From contig CAZORE010000012.1 in NCBI GenBank assembly GCA_964581815.1, forward strand, positions 1 to 64,000: DNA of 64,000 nucleotides. Direction: 5' to 3'. Shown in pieces: positions 50,694 to 59,217 of this stretch. Within the stretch, counting starts at the first letter, position 1. Each line of letters starts with the position of its first letter. A program made the translations under genes and the position numbers. Origin of the DNA: Trebonia sp964581815 (GTDB taxonomy: Bacteria > Actinomycetota > Actinomycetes > Streptosporangiales > Streptosporangiaceae). Below the pieces are notes generated by a model, which ran no database searches, had not been told where the DNA came from, and worked only from the letters and a program-made list of their open reading frames with translations.

Positions 50694-51737
50694 TCAGAGC
50701 CCCCGAGAAGCCGACGTCGGGATCAGCCGCGCCAGGATGATGTTGACCAGCAGGTTGAAGAGCACGACCAGCACCACCGAGACGACCAGGACCGCCTGCA
50801 CCGACGGCACGTCGCCCTTGATGGCGGACTGGGCGGCGAACTGGCCGTAGCCGGAGAGCTGGAAGATGGCCTCGGTGACGACCGCGCCGCCGAGCAGGTT
50901 CGGGAACTTCAGGCCCAGGACCGCGACCGCCGGGCCGATGCCGTTGCGCAGCGTGTGCGCGAAGAAGACCCGGCGCCCGCTCAGGCCGCGGACAACGGCG
51001 CCGGTGACGTAGTTCTGGCGCTTGGCGGTCACCAGCCCGACCCGCAGCTGCCGGGCGACGTCCGCGATCGTGTCGAAGCTCAGCGCCATCGCCGGGAGGA
51101 TGATGTGGCTGAACCATGACCCGAAGCCGGCCGACAGCGGCATGAAGCCCGAGGAAGGCAGCCAGCGGAGCCAGACGGCGAACACGTCGATGAGCAAGAT
51201 GCCGACGATGAACGGCGGCATCACCGAGATCGTCGAGGTGAAGACCGTGATGACGCGGTCGACCCAGGTGGACTGGAAGCGCACGGCCAGCGCCCCGAGG
51301 CCGAAGCCGAAGACAACCCCGAGTATTAGTGCCACGCCGGCGGCGGAGACGGAGATTATCGCGCGGTTGCCGAGCAGCTGGGTAACGGGAAAGTTGTTGA
51401 TCCAGCTGTTGCCGAAGTTGCCGGTCAGCACGTGGCCGAGCCAGCTGAAGTACTGCACGAAGAAGGGCCGGTTGAGCCCCCACTGCTGGTCGAGCGCCTT
51501 GACGGCACTGGGCGTCGCGCCTTCTCCGAGCTGCAGGTAGGCCGGGGTCAGCCCGCTGATCGCGCCGAGCGCGTACGTGAACAGCGAGCCGAGCAGGAAC
51601 ACCGGGATGAGGGACGCCAGGATTCGTCCGATCGCGGCGAGCAGGCGCCTGACGCGCAGCGCGATTGCGGCACCGCGCGAGTCGTTCGCCGGGCGGCCGG
51701 CGGCGGGCGCGGCGGGGGTATGGGTGATGGCGGTCAT
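50694..51737 (-). CDS. Opp/Dpp-type ABC permease (DppB-like)
   Basis: A 347-residue permease with a ~30-residue Ala-rich N-tail, ~6 helices, and typical WGLNRPFFVQYFSWLGHVLTG and EAIFQLSGYGQFAAQSAIKGD. It is in the operon after the LLM gene (6 bp gap). The transporter class imports peptides, nickel, or small organics such as sulfonates and glutathione. Confidence 0.92.
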   Translation of the reverse strand: MTAITHTPAAPAAGRPANDSRGAAIALRVRRLLAAIGRILASLIPVFLLGSLFTYALGAISGLTPAYLQLGEGATPSAVKALDQQWGLNRPFFVQYFSWLGHVLTGNFGNSWINNFPVTQLLGNRAIISVSAAGVALILGVVFGFGLGALAVRFQSTWVDRVITVFTSTISVMPPFIVGILLIDVFAVWLRWLPSSGFMPLSAGFGSWFSHIILPAMALSFDTIADVARQLRVGLVTAKRQNYVTGAVVRGLSGRRVFFAHTLRNGIGPAVAVLGLKFPNLLGGAVVTEAIFQLSGYGQFAAQSAIKGDVPSVQAVLVVSVVLVVLFNLLVNIILARLIPTSASRGL

Positions 51738-51743
51738 GTTCGG

Positions 51744-52832
51744 TCAGCTCCCGGGGGCCTCGCTGCGGACCCTCAGCGCGTCGGGGACTCGTCGCACCCG
51801 GGGGTAGACCTCGGTGGCGATGACGGCCAGAGACTCGCGGAACTGGGGTGTCCCGGAGGGGGAGAACGGCGTGTTGAACAGGTAGTTGGTCGAGCGGTTC
51901 ACTGCGTTGTCGTTGTTCAGCCCGTCGACGACGTCATCGACCGTGCCGAAGTACACGTCGAACTTGCGCAGGTGGGCCTCGACCGACTGCGCATCCAGGC
52001 TGGCCGGCCTGAACGGGCTGTCATCCGGGGCCGACGCATAGTGCTCGGCGGCGATCCGGACCGCCTCAACGCGCGAGCCAGCCAGCAGCAGCGAGCGGGA
52101 AACGCCGATGCGCGGCCCGGTACGGCTGTGGTCGAAGTTGCGCAGGTAGCTGTCGATCAGCCGCGACTGGACGTCGCCGGCGCCGCCGCCGGGCGTCGTG
52201 CGGAAGAGCATCAGCCCGTCACCGGCGGCACCGGCGGCATTGGCCGTCGCATGATCCCCCGTCGCCTGCCAGACGCGGTCGAGCAGCGTCGCCGCCGGGG
52301 GGTAGAGGCTGACGGCATGGTCACCGAGGTGGAGCTGCCCAAGCAGCGCCACCTTGAGCGCCTCGAGCGACTTGGCGAAGAGCTGGTTGCGATCGCCCTC
52401 GTTGAGGCCGAAAGCGCGGTAAGCATCCGTCGACCCGATCGGGTTTCCTTTGCCGACGCCGAGCTCGAGCCGGTCGTAGGCCAGGACGTTGACCAGCGCC
52501 GCGCTCTCGGCGAGGCGCAGGGGGACGTCGAAGGCCAGGGGAATGACGGCCGTACCCAGGGCGATGCGGCTCACGCGTTGCGTCACTGCCGCCAGGAACG
52601 GCAGCGCCACGGGGATGCCGAAGTTCGAACTGAAGTGGGCCTCGGCGATCCACGCGAAGCTGTAACCGAGGGCCTCGGCCAGCTCGATCGACTCGAAGGC
52701 GGCCGCGTACGTCTGCTGCGGGTCGGCGGTCGCGGGTGTCGCCAGGAAGATCGACAGGTCACCCCGCAGCGCCGCCTCGTCGGCGGTTTGCACCTCGTCG
52801 CGTGGTGACGCCTCGGCATCGGTCATCGGCAT
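51744..52832 (-). CDS. LLM monooxygenase embedded in the transporter operon
   Basis: A 362-residue luciferase-like protein. It has the IFLATPATADPQQTYAAAF start, AWIAEAHFSSNFGIPVALPFLAAVTQRVSRIALGTAVIPL, VNVLAYDRLELGVGKG and VWQATGDHATANAAG. It lies 2 bp after the binding-protein stop and 6 bp before the permease, so uptake and oxidation of one compound are probably coupled. Flavin must come from elsewhere. Confidence 0.9.
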   Translation of the reverse strand: MPMTDAEASPRDEVQTADEAALRGDLSIFLATPATADPQQTYAAAFESIELAEALGYSFAWIAEAHFSSNFGIPVALPFLAAVTQRVSRIALGTAVIPLAFDVPLRLAESAALVNVLAYDRLELGVGKGNPIGSTDAYRAFGLNEGDRNQLFAKSLEALKVALLGQLHLGDHAVSLYPPAATLLDRVWQATGDHATANAAGAAGDGLMLFRTTPGGGAGDVQSRLIDSYLRNFDHSRTGPRIGVSRSLLLAGSRVEAVRIAAEHYASAPDDSPFRPASLDAQSVEAHLRKFDVYFGTVDDVVDGLNNDNAVNRSTNYLFNTPFSPSGTPQFRESLAVIATEVYPRVRRVPDALRVRSEAPGS

Positions 52833-52834
52833 GG

Positions 52835-54454
52835 TCAGTTCTCCCCGCCGACGACCAGGCCGTTCCAGCGGAACGAGCCGTCGATCGCCGGGAACGCGGA
52901 CCAGCCCTTCCCCGTGGCGTAGATGGTCGGGGTGCTGTAAAGGAAGATGTTGCTTCCGCCCTCCACCGCTTCCAGCTCCGCGGCCTGCAGGACCGACTTG
53001 TAGTCAGGCGAGGTCAGCGGGGTCTCTCGAACCTTGTCGCGGGCGGCTATATATCCGGGGGAGATGGTGGGCGCGCTCAGGTTGATGATGCCGGTCGAGC
53101 TGAACTGGTCGTCCAGCGTGGCCAGCTTCGAGTCGCGGCCGACCCACCCGTACAGCGTGAACGAGTCGGTCTTCTTGCCCTGCGCGTTGGCGTAGAAGCC
53201 GCCGTAGAACTGGTTGACCTGCTGCGAGACGAGCTTGAGATTGATGCCGACGGCCTGCAGCTGCTGCTGGACCAGCTCGGCCGGCGCGCTCAGGGATCCT
53301 ATGAAGTCCAGCTCGATCGTCAGCGATCCGGGCGCGATACCCGCTTCCTTGAGCTCCTGCTTGGCCTGCGCGGGGTCATACGGGAAAACACTGCTGTTCA
53401 ACGCGGAGTTGTACAGCGGCGAGACCGTCGGTACCTCCTGGTAGTCGGCTGCTCCCAGGCCGAAGGTGAGCTGCGAGACGAGCTGCTGACGGTTGATCGC
53501 GTACTGAACGGCCTTGACGACGTGCGGGTTGTTGAACGGCGGCTGGTTGATGTTCAGGTTCAGGAACTCAACGCCCCAGCCGTGGGCAAAGCTGTCGACG
53601 ACGTTCAGGCCGGCGGCCTGGGCCCCCTTGACGTCCTGGGCCGGCAGTTGCGGGGCGAAGTTGTACTGTCCGGTCTGCAGGCCCTGCAGCAGGGTGGCCG
53701 GGTCGACGGACAGGAAGATGTGCACGGTCGCGACGTGAATGTCCTTGGCGTCCCAGTAGCCGTCCCACTTCTGCAGGGTGAGCTCCGAGCCGGGCGTGTA
53801 GCTGACGACCTTGAACGGGCCGGCGCCGACGGGAAGCTGGGTGTTCAGCTTGTTCGGGTCCTTGGCCGCCGTCTCACTGGCCAGCAGCGATGAGCGGTTC
53901 GCCAAGATGTAGGGGATCTGGTAGTCGACGCTCTTGAGCTTCAGCAGTACATGGGTGTCATCGATCGCGGTGGCCGATGCCACGTCCTGCCAGAGCGCCC
54001 GCAGCGCCGAGTTCGTCTGCGTCTTGATGCGGTTGACGTTGAAGACCACGGCCTGGGCGTTGACCGGCGAGCCGTCCTGGAACGTCAGCCCTGACTTCAG
54101 CGTGATGGTGACCGCGTCGCCCGTGCTGTTGTACTTATACGACTGCGCCAGCGCCGGGGCGATGGTGCCGGCCGGCGTCAGGGTGAACAGCGGCTCATAG
54201 ATGGTCGACAGGAGCTGCGTCGCGGAAGTCGCGCCGACGACCACCGGGTCCCAGTTCGGCTGGTCACTCGTGTACGCCCAGTTAATAACGCCATCGTCTC
54301 CGGCCGCGGCAAGGGACGTACCACCACTCGAGCCGCTGGCCGAGGAGCCGTTGCTTGACGAGCTCGAGCACGCGGCCAGCAGCCCAGCAGCGGCCAGGAC
54401 GGCGATCGGCACTACGGCACGGCGCCACGCAAGGCGTCGGTCAAATAGCTTCAC
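52835..54454 (-). CDS. Opp/Dpp-type substrate-binding lipoprotein
   Basis: A 539-residue family 5 binding protein. Its GTG start follows GAGGAG by 9 bp, and the lipobox is LLAAC (Cys29) with a Ser-rich spacer. The family pattern is seen in WDPVVVGATSATQLLSTIYEPLF and VTITLKSGLTFQDGSPVNAQ. It heads the operon of binding protein, LLM, DppB, DppC-D, DppF, DUF1684 and SDR. Ligand unknown; the neighbours suggest an organosulfur or other heteroatom compound. Confidence 0.92.
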   Translation of the reverse strand: MKLFDRRLAWRRAVVPIAVLAAAGLLAACSSSSSNGSSASGSSGGTSLAAAGDDGVINWAYTSDQPNWDPVVVGATSATQLLSTIYEPLFTLTPAGTIAPALAQSYKYNSTGDAVTITLKSGLTFQDGSPVNAQAVVFNVNRIKTQTNSALRALWQDVASATAIDDTHVLLKLKSVDYQIPYILANRSSLLASETAAKDPNKLNTQLPVGAGPFKVVSYTPGSELTLQKWDGYWDAKDIHVATVHIFLSVDPATLLQGLQTGQYNFAPQLPAQDVKGAQAAGLNVVDSFAHGWGVEFLNLNINQPPFNNPHVVKAVQYAINRQQLVSQLTFGLGAADYQEVPTVSPLYNSALNSSVFPYDPAQAKQELKEAGIAPGSLTIELDFIGSLSAPAELVQQQLQAVGINLKLVSQQVNQFYGGFYANAQGKKTDSFTLYGWVGRDSKLATLDDQFSSTGIINLSAPTISPGYIAARDKVRETPLTSPDYKSVLQAAELEAVEGGSNIFLYSTPTIYATGKGWSAFPAIDGSFRWNGLVVGGEN

Positions 54455-54831
54455 CGGGGGAATCTCCTCGAGATCGTTTCGCGGGGGGGAAGGGCTTGCT
54501 TCAGGGCTAGCGGCTGGCAGCTGCTGCCGCCGTCGTACCCGCAGCCGACCGGCAGCGGCGCTCCGGTGCGTCACTGGCCAGCTTGGCCATGCGACAAGGT
54601 TGCCCAGCCATCGTGGTCAATGTCCAACGCCAGTTCGCTATCACTAATGATCACCAGACGTGATAATTTCCTAGTTTACCGATAGACATGCTACACAATG
54701 CCTGGTCGCGCGGTCCGCCCCACCGGCCGTCAGCCGCCGGCGCGCCTTCCCTCCCGCCGCACCCTCCCGGACGTGCACCGGAAACAGCAACCGGCACAGG
54801 ACGGATGCCACGCTCTGCCCAGCCCCGCACG
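54455..54831. promoter_or_regulatory. Promoter region of the Opp-type operon
   Basis: 377 bp without a gene, downstream of the acyl-CoA ligase and upstream of the binding protein. It contains the TATCAC/GTGATA dyad (54639-54644 and 54660-54665) and a CTAG/ATAG motif (54671-54687), both on the AT-richer side. The remainder is GC-rich and featureless to me. Confidence 0.5.
54671..54687. promoter_or_regulatory. CTAG...ATAG motif upstream of the Opp-type operon
   Basis: CTAGTTTACCGATAGAC resembles the minus-strand reading at 39408 (CTATTTTACCTATTG), which also precedes an LLM gene. Confidence 0.4.
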
Positions 54832-56451
54832 TCAAGTCACGCAGCACCCCGTAACCAGGCAGTTCCGCCCGCGATCACGGGCGCGGTTACCGACCGTTGC
54901 CGACGGCCGCCGACTCCTGGTACGCGCGTCAGACAATTGGTCTAAACCAATAATGATCGCGGCTAACCGGACGTGGATCTGGTCGCGAACCTGTCTGCGC
55001 AGCAACTTGCCGGTTTCTGTGTACGGCAGCGAAGGGACGAATTCCACCCGCGACGGGGTCCTGGAACCGCGCAGCCGTTCCCGCACCCACCGTTGCAGGA
55101 CGGCGGCGTCCTGGGCGGCGCCCGCCGCGGGGACCACGACGGCTACTACCCGCTCTCCCCATTCCGGGTCGGGAAGTCCGACGACCGCTACCTCGCGCAC
55201 GGCCGGATGCTCAAGGAGCACGTCCTCGATCTCGCCCGGTGAGAGGTTCTCACCGCCCCGGACGATGATGTCGTCCAGACGTCCGTCAAGGAAGAGATAG
55301 CCGTCGGCGTCGAGGTAGCCCGCGTCGCGGGTGGCGAACCAGCCGTCGTCGAGGCGGGCGCCGTCGAGGTACTCGCCCGATACCTGCTCGCCGCGGACGA
55401 ACACCTCGCCCGAGACGCCAGGACCCACCGCCTTGCCGCCTGGCCCGCGGATCTCGATCCGCACGCCAGGAAGCGGGCGCCCGACGGAGTTCAGCCGGCG
55501 GCGGCCGGCGCCGCCGCCGGCCGCGAAGCGGCGGTGATCTTCGGGGTCGAGGACGGCGATGGTCGAGCTCGTCTCGGTGAGGCCATAGGCGTTGACGAAA
55601 TCGACGTGCGGGAGCAGCCGCAAGGCCGTCTCGATCGTCTTGGACGGCATCCGTCCGCCCCCGTATGACAGGTGCCGGAGGGACGGCAGGCGTTCCCCGT
55701 CCGCCAGCAGAACGTCGAGGATGCGGGTGAGCATGGTGGGCACCACCATGGCGTGCGTGACGCTTTCTTCGTTGACGAGCCGCACCCAGGCGCGTGGCTC
55801 GAACGCGTCGAGCTGCACGATGCGGCGTCCGGCGTAGACAGAGCTGAGAATCGCGCTGATCCCGGCGATATGGTACGGCGGCACGCTGATCAGCGCCGCT
55901 TCGCCGGGCTCGGCGCTGAGGAACTCCACGGTGCCGATGATGTACGCCGCGAGCTGACGCTGGCGCAGGACGGCGGTCTTCGGCGCGCCGGTCGTACCGC
56001 TGGTGAACAGCAGTGCGGCGATGTCCTCGGCCGCCGGGATCCGGGTCGACGGGCCGGCCGCGCCGCGGCGGACCTCGCGGAGGAACTGCTCGCGGGCCTT
56101 CACCACGAGTCCGCCGGGGAGCGGCACGGGCAGCGCGGCATCCGGAGCGGTGACCAGGACACCCGGCCCGAACCGCTCAAGCACGGCGTGCAGCGACGCG
56201 GCGGCGAGCCGGTAGCTGACCGGAGCGAAGGCCTTTCCGGCCAGTGCCGAGCCGAACAGCAGGAGCGGGACAGCCGCCGAGTTGCCGTCAAGCAGCCCGG
56301 CCCGCTGGCCGGGCTGCGACGCCAGCCACTCCCCCGAGTTCCTGGCGAGACGCAGCAGCTCGCGGTAGCTGGCTCCGCCGGAGCGCGGGCCGAGCGCGAC
56401 TCGCTCGCCCGCGCCGTCCGCGGCCATCTCAAGCAGCAGTGCGATGTTCAT
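54832..56451 (-). CDS. Acyl-CoA ligase (AMP-forming, FadD-like)
   Basis: A 539-residue ANL-superfamily enzyme. It has the P-loop LLFTSGTTGAPKTAVL, the adenylate motif NAYGLTETSS, DDGWFATRDAGYLDADGYLFLDGRLDDIIVRGGENLSP and the C-terminal Lys in TETGKLLRR. It activates a carboxylic acid to its CoA ester. The frame continues ~45 residues past the usual end (after HVRLA) into a basic tail. It is the last gene of the ten-gene operon. Specificity unknown; it is short for long-chain FadD. Confidence 0.9.
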   Translation of the reverse strand: MNIALLLEMAADGAGERVALGPRSGGASYRELLRLARNSGEWLASQPGQRAGLLDGNSAAVPLLLFGSALAGKAFAPVSYRLAAASLHAVLERFGPGVLVTAPDAALPVPLPGGLVVKAREQFLREVRRGAAGPSTRIPAAEDIAALLFTSGTTGAPKTAVLRQRQLAAYIIGTVEFLSAEPGEAALISVPPYHIAGISAILSSVYAGRRIVQLDAFEPRAWVRLVNEESVTHAMVVPTMLTRILDVLLADGERLPSLRHLSYGGGRMPSKTIETALRLLPHVDFVNAYGLTETSSTIAVLDPEDHRRFAAGGGAGRRRLNSVGRPLPGVRIEIRGPGGKAVGPGVSGEVFVRGEQVSGEYLDGARLDDGWFATRDAGYLDADGYLFLDGRLDDIIVRGGENLSPGEIEDVLLEHPAVREVAVVGLPDPEWGERVVAVVVPAAGAAQDAAVLQRWVRERLRGSRTPSRVEFVPSLPYTETGKLLRRQVRDQIHVRLAAIIIGLDQLSDARTRSRRPSATVGNRARDRGRNCLVTGCCVT

Positions 56452-56457
56452 GCGCGG

Positions 56458-56784
56458 TCAGTCCGAGGCCGGCAGCTGCCTGGGCGTCATGACCGCCGCC
56501 GGGCGCCCGTCCACGGTGATGGTGCCGGCCCCCGCCTTCACGCACAGCACCTGCAGCCCGCTCGCCTCGTCGGTGTAGCGCTTGCCGAGCAGGGTGCCGC
56601 CGGCGAGCGCCGCGTCCGGCCGCGCACCGCCGCGGTCCGCGGTAGGGCGGTCCTGGTCGGCGTCAGCGGGACATACCGCGGCGCCGCCGATGCGGAAGAT
56701 CACCGGCCCGGCGGGGGCTCGCACCACGATGACCTCGGTGTCGCAGACTGCGCTGCGCCAGCGCGACCCTGGCTTTAGGTCCAC
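56458..56784 (-). CDS. Small conserved protein of acyl-CoA operons
   Basis: A 108-residue protein. It has the conserved start LKPGSRWRSAVCDTEVIVVRAP, a GGAAVCP segment, then GKRYTDEASGLQVLCVKAG and a C-terminal Pro-x-Ser-Asp. Similar small proteins accompany acyl-CoA synthetases in many actinobacteria; the function is not established. Two cysteines in CxDTEV and AAVCP may be redox or metal sites. GTG start with AAGGAG 8 bp upstream. Confidence 0.8.
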   Translation of the reverse strand: MDLKPGSRWRSAVCDTEVIVVRAPAGPVIFRIGGAAVCPADADQDRPTADRGGARPDAALAGGTLLGKRYTDEASGLQVLCVKAGAGTITVDGRPAAVMTPRQLPASD

Positions 56785-56806
56785 GGTTCCCGCTCCTTGT
56801 GTCAAC

Positions 56807-58129
56807 TCAGACCTCCTCGCTGTGCAGCTCGGCCAGGACATCGTGGTAGTGGCTGCGCGCCTCGGCGGCCAGCCTGGGCAGGTGCGTGTCCGGGAACAGG
56901 CCGGACGCGGGCTTGTAGCCCTTGAGCAGCTCACGCGCGAGCGTTACCTTGTGCACCTCGGTCGCGCCGTCCGCGAGCCCCATATGGAACGACTCCATGA
57001 TCATCGCGCCGAACGGCATTTCCTCCGACGCCCCGAGCGAGCCGTGGACTTGCAGCGCCCGTGCCGCCACGTCGTGCAGCACCTGCGGCATGGCCGCCTT
57101 CACGGCGGAGATATCGGCCCGCACCTTCCGGTAGTCGTTGTAGTGGTCGATCTTCCAGGCGGTGCGCAGGACCAGGAGGCGGAACTGCTCCAGCTGGATC
57201 CAGGAGTCGGCGATCATCTGCTGGACCAGCTGCTTGCGGGCGAGTTCCTCGCCCTGCGTCCGGCGGGACAGCGCCCGCTCGCACATGGCGTCGAACGCCT
57301 TGCGGACCAGGCCCACGGTCCGCATGGCGTGGTGGATCCGGCCGCCGCCGAGGCGGGTCTGCGCCACGGCGAACCCCTCCCCGCGTCCGCCGAGGATATG
57401 GTCGGCGGGTATCCGCACGTCGTTGTAGCGCAGGTAGGCGTGGGTGCCTTCGCCGGAGTGCCCGTACATCCCGACGTTGCGGATGATCTCCACGCCGGGT
57501 GTGTCGCTCGGCACCACGAACATCGACATCCGGCGGTGCGGCGGCACTGGCGACTCGTCTGGCGACTCGGCGGGCAGCTCGGTGACGGCGAGCACGATAA
57601 GGAACGCGGCGAACCGCGCGTGCGAGGAGAACCATTTCTCGCCGTTGATCACCCACTCGTCGCCGTCCAGCGTGGCGGTGGTAACGAAGCCGGTCGGATC
57701 GGAGCCGCCAGCCGGCTCGGTCATCGAGAACGCGGACACGATGTCGTTGCGCAGCAGGGGATCGAGGTAGCGCCGCTTCAGCTCGGGCGTTCCGTAGTGC
57801 GCGAGGATCTCCGCGTTACCGGAGTCCGGGGCGTGGCAGCCGAAGACGATGGGGCCCCAGTGCGAGCGTCCGAGTATCTCGTTCATCAGGGCGAGTTTCA
57901 GCTGGCCGTAACCGGGGCCGCCGAGGTTCGGGCCCAGATGGCAGGCCCACAGCCCGCGCTCGCGGACCTTGTACTGCAGCGGGGGGATCAGCCGCTGCCG
58001 CGCCGGGTCGGCCATGTCGTACCCGTGACTGATGAGGTGGTCGACCGGTTCTACCTCGTGGCGCACGAAGCCATCCATCCAGTCGAGCCGCGCCTGGAAT
58101 TCCGGCTCGGTTTCGAAGTCCCAGCTCAT
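56807..58129 (-). CDS. Acyl-CoA dehydrogenase (ACAD10/11-like)
   Basis: A 440-residue enzyme of the longer group. It has FSMTEPAGGSDPTGF, INGEKWFSSHARFAAFLIV, the GRIHHAMRTVGLVRKAFDAM segment, and QVHGSLGASEEMPFGAM. The group lacks the MCAD-type Glu and often pairs with an APH-like kinase, as in human ACAD10/11. Here that kinase gene is directly upstream with a 4-bp overlap, a strong contextual match for oxidation of 4-hydroxy acyl-CoAs after phosphorylation. Confidence 0.9.
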   Translation of the reverse strand: MSWDFETEPEFQARLDWMDGFVRHEVEPVDHLISHGYDMADPARQRLIPPLQYKVRERGLWACHLGPNLGGPGYGQLKLALMNEILGRSHWGPIVFGCHAPDSGNAEILAHYGTPELKRRYLDPLLRNDIVSAFSMTEPAGGSDPTGFVTTATLDGDEWVINGEKWFSSHARFAAFLIVLAVTELPAESPDESPVPPHRRMSMFVVPSDTPGVEIIRNVGMYGHSGEGTHAYLRYNDVRIPADHILGGRGEGFAVAQTRLGGGRIHHAMRTVGLVRKAFDAMCERALSRRTQGEELARKQLVQQMIADSWIQLEQFRLLVLRTAWKIDHYNDYRKVRADISAVKAAMPQVLHDVAARALQVHGSLGASEEMPFGAMIMESFHMGLADGATEVHKVTLARELLKGYKPASGLFPDTHLPRLAAEARSHYHDVLAELHSEEV

Positions 58130-59217
58130 GAACCCTCTTTTCGCGGTTTCCGCAGCAAGCGGCGGGCACGGGCGGCGAGTTCCGCGACCCGGTCCCCACG
58201 GGTGGCCATCCGTTCGTCGGCGGTTTCCCCGCGCAGATAGCGGTCGTGCAGCTGCTGGAGCACGATCGCCGTCTTCCAGCAGGCGAAGGCCTGGTACCAG
58301 CCGATACGCGCGAGGTCGAGGCCGGTCGCGTCGGCGTAGGCGGCGAGGATCTCCTGGGGGCCGGGCAGGCCGAGCCTCTCCTGGCCGTCCGGGTACATTC
58401 CCCGGTCGTCTGGCGTGTCGGCGGGATCCGGCCAGTAGTTGAGCAGGATCCCGACGTCCACCAGGGGATCCCCCAGCGTGGCCATGTCCCAGTCGAACAC
58501 CGAGTGCACCCGGTCGGGGTCGGCGGGATCGAACTGGCAGTTGTCCAGCTTGAGATCGTTGTGCAGGATGGCGGAACGCTGCGGGGCCGGGAGGGTCCGC
58601 TCAAGCGTGTCCGCGACCTCCCACATGAGCGGCTGCGCCGTCGCGGCGGCGCCGTGGGCGACCGCCTCCCACCGGTTCCGCCAGCCGTGGACCTGCCGGG
58701 CAACGAAGCCGTCGGGCCGGCCGAGGTCGGCCAGGCCGCAACTGGCGTAGTCGACCTGGTGCAGGTCGGCGAGGGCGCCGACGACGGCGAAGCCCACCCG
58801 CCTGGCCGCGTCGGGATGGCGGCGCATCGGCCCGGGGATCTCATCCCAGATCACCGCGCCGGCGCGGAATTCCATGACAAAGAACGTCGCGCCGACGACG
58901 CTGTGGTCCTCGCACAGCAGCAGGGCTCTCGGCGCGGGCGGGAAGGCACGCCAGAGCCGGGACAGCACCCGGTACTCCCGGGCCATGTCGTGCGCGCCGG
59001 GCGCGAGCCGTCCGAACGGGGGCCGGCGCAGCACCAGCGGCCGGTCGCCGAACCGCAGCAGGTAGGTGAGGTTCGCCGAACCGTTCGGGAACTGGAGCAC
59101 CTCCAGTTCGCCGTCGAGCCCGGGCAGTTCGGCCTTCAGGTACGCGGCGACCTTCGGCCAGTCCAGGTCCTCGCCGGGGCGGACCTTCGCGGCGTCGGCG
59201 AATTGCAGTTTCGTCAT
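58126..59217 (-). CDS. APH-family kinase (ACAD10/11 kinase-like)
   Basis: A 363-residue aminoglycoside-phosphotransferase-fold kinase. It has an N-terminal Gly-rich loop region (NGSANLTYLL), an invariant Lys replaced within LVLRRPPFG, catalytic loop LHNDLKLDNCQFD (Asp221) and the metal-binding VFDWDMATLGDPLVD. In mammals the homologous domain phosphorylates 4-hydroxyacyl-CoA for the linked dehydrogenase. ATGA overlaps on both sides. Not an antibiotic resistance gene by context. Confidence 0.88.
   Translation of the reverse strand: MTKLQFADAAKVRPGEDLDWPKVAAYLKAELPGLDGELEVLQFPNGSANLTYLLRFGDRPLVLRRPPFGRLAPGAHDMAREYRVLSRLWRAFPPAPRALLLCEDHSVVGATFFVMEFRAGAVIWDEIPGPMRRHPDAARRVGFAVVGALADLHQVDYASCGLADLGRPDGFVARQVHGWRNRWEAVAHGAAATAQPLMWEVADTLERTLPAPQRSAILHNDLKLDNCQFDPADPDRVHSVFDWDMATLGDPLVDVGILLNYWPDPADTPDDRGMYPDGQERLGLPGPQEILAAYADATGLDLARIGWYQAFACWKTAIVLQQLHDRYLRGETADERMATRGDRVAELAARARRLLRKPRKEGS

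Noticed and set aside
54936..54951. ATTGGTCTAAACCAAT palindrome as an operator
   Set aside because: It is a 6-bp-arm dyad inside the 3' tail of the acyl-CoA ligase reading frame, with no start nearby that it could control.
58126..59217. Aminoglycoside resistance gene
   Set aside because: The kinase belongs to the APH fold, but its neighbours and motifs fit the ACAD10/11-type catabolic kinase.
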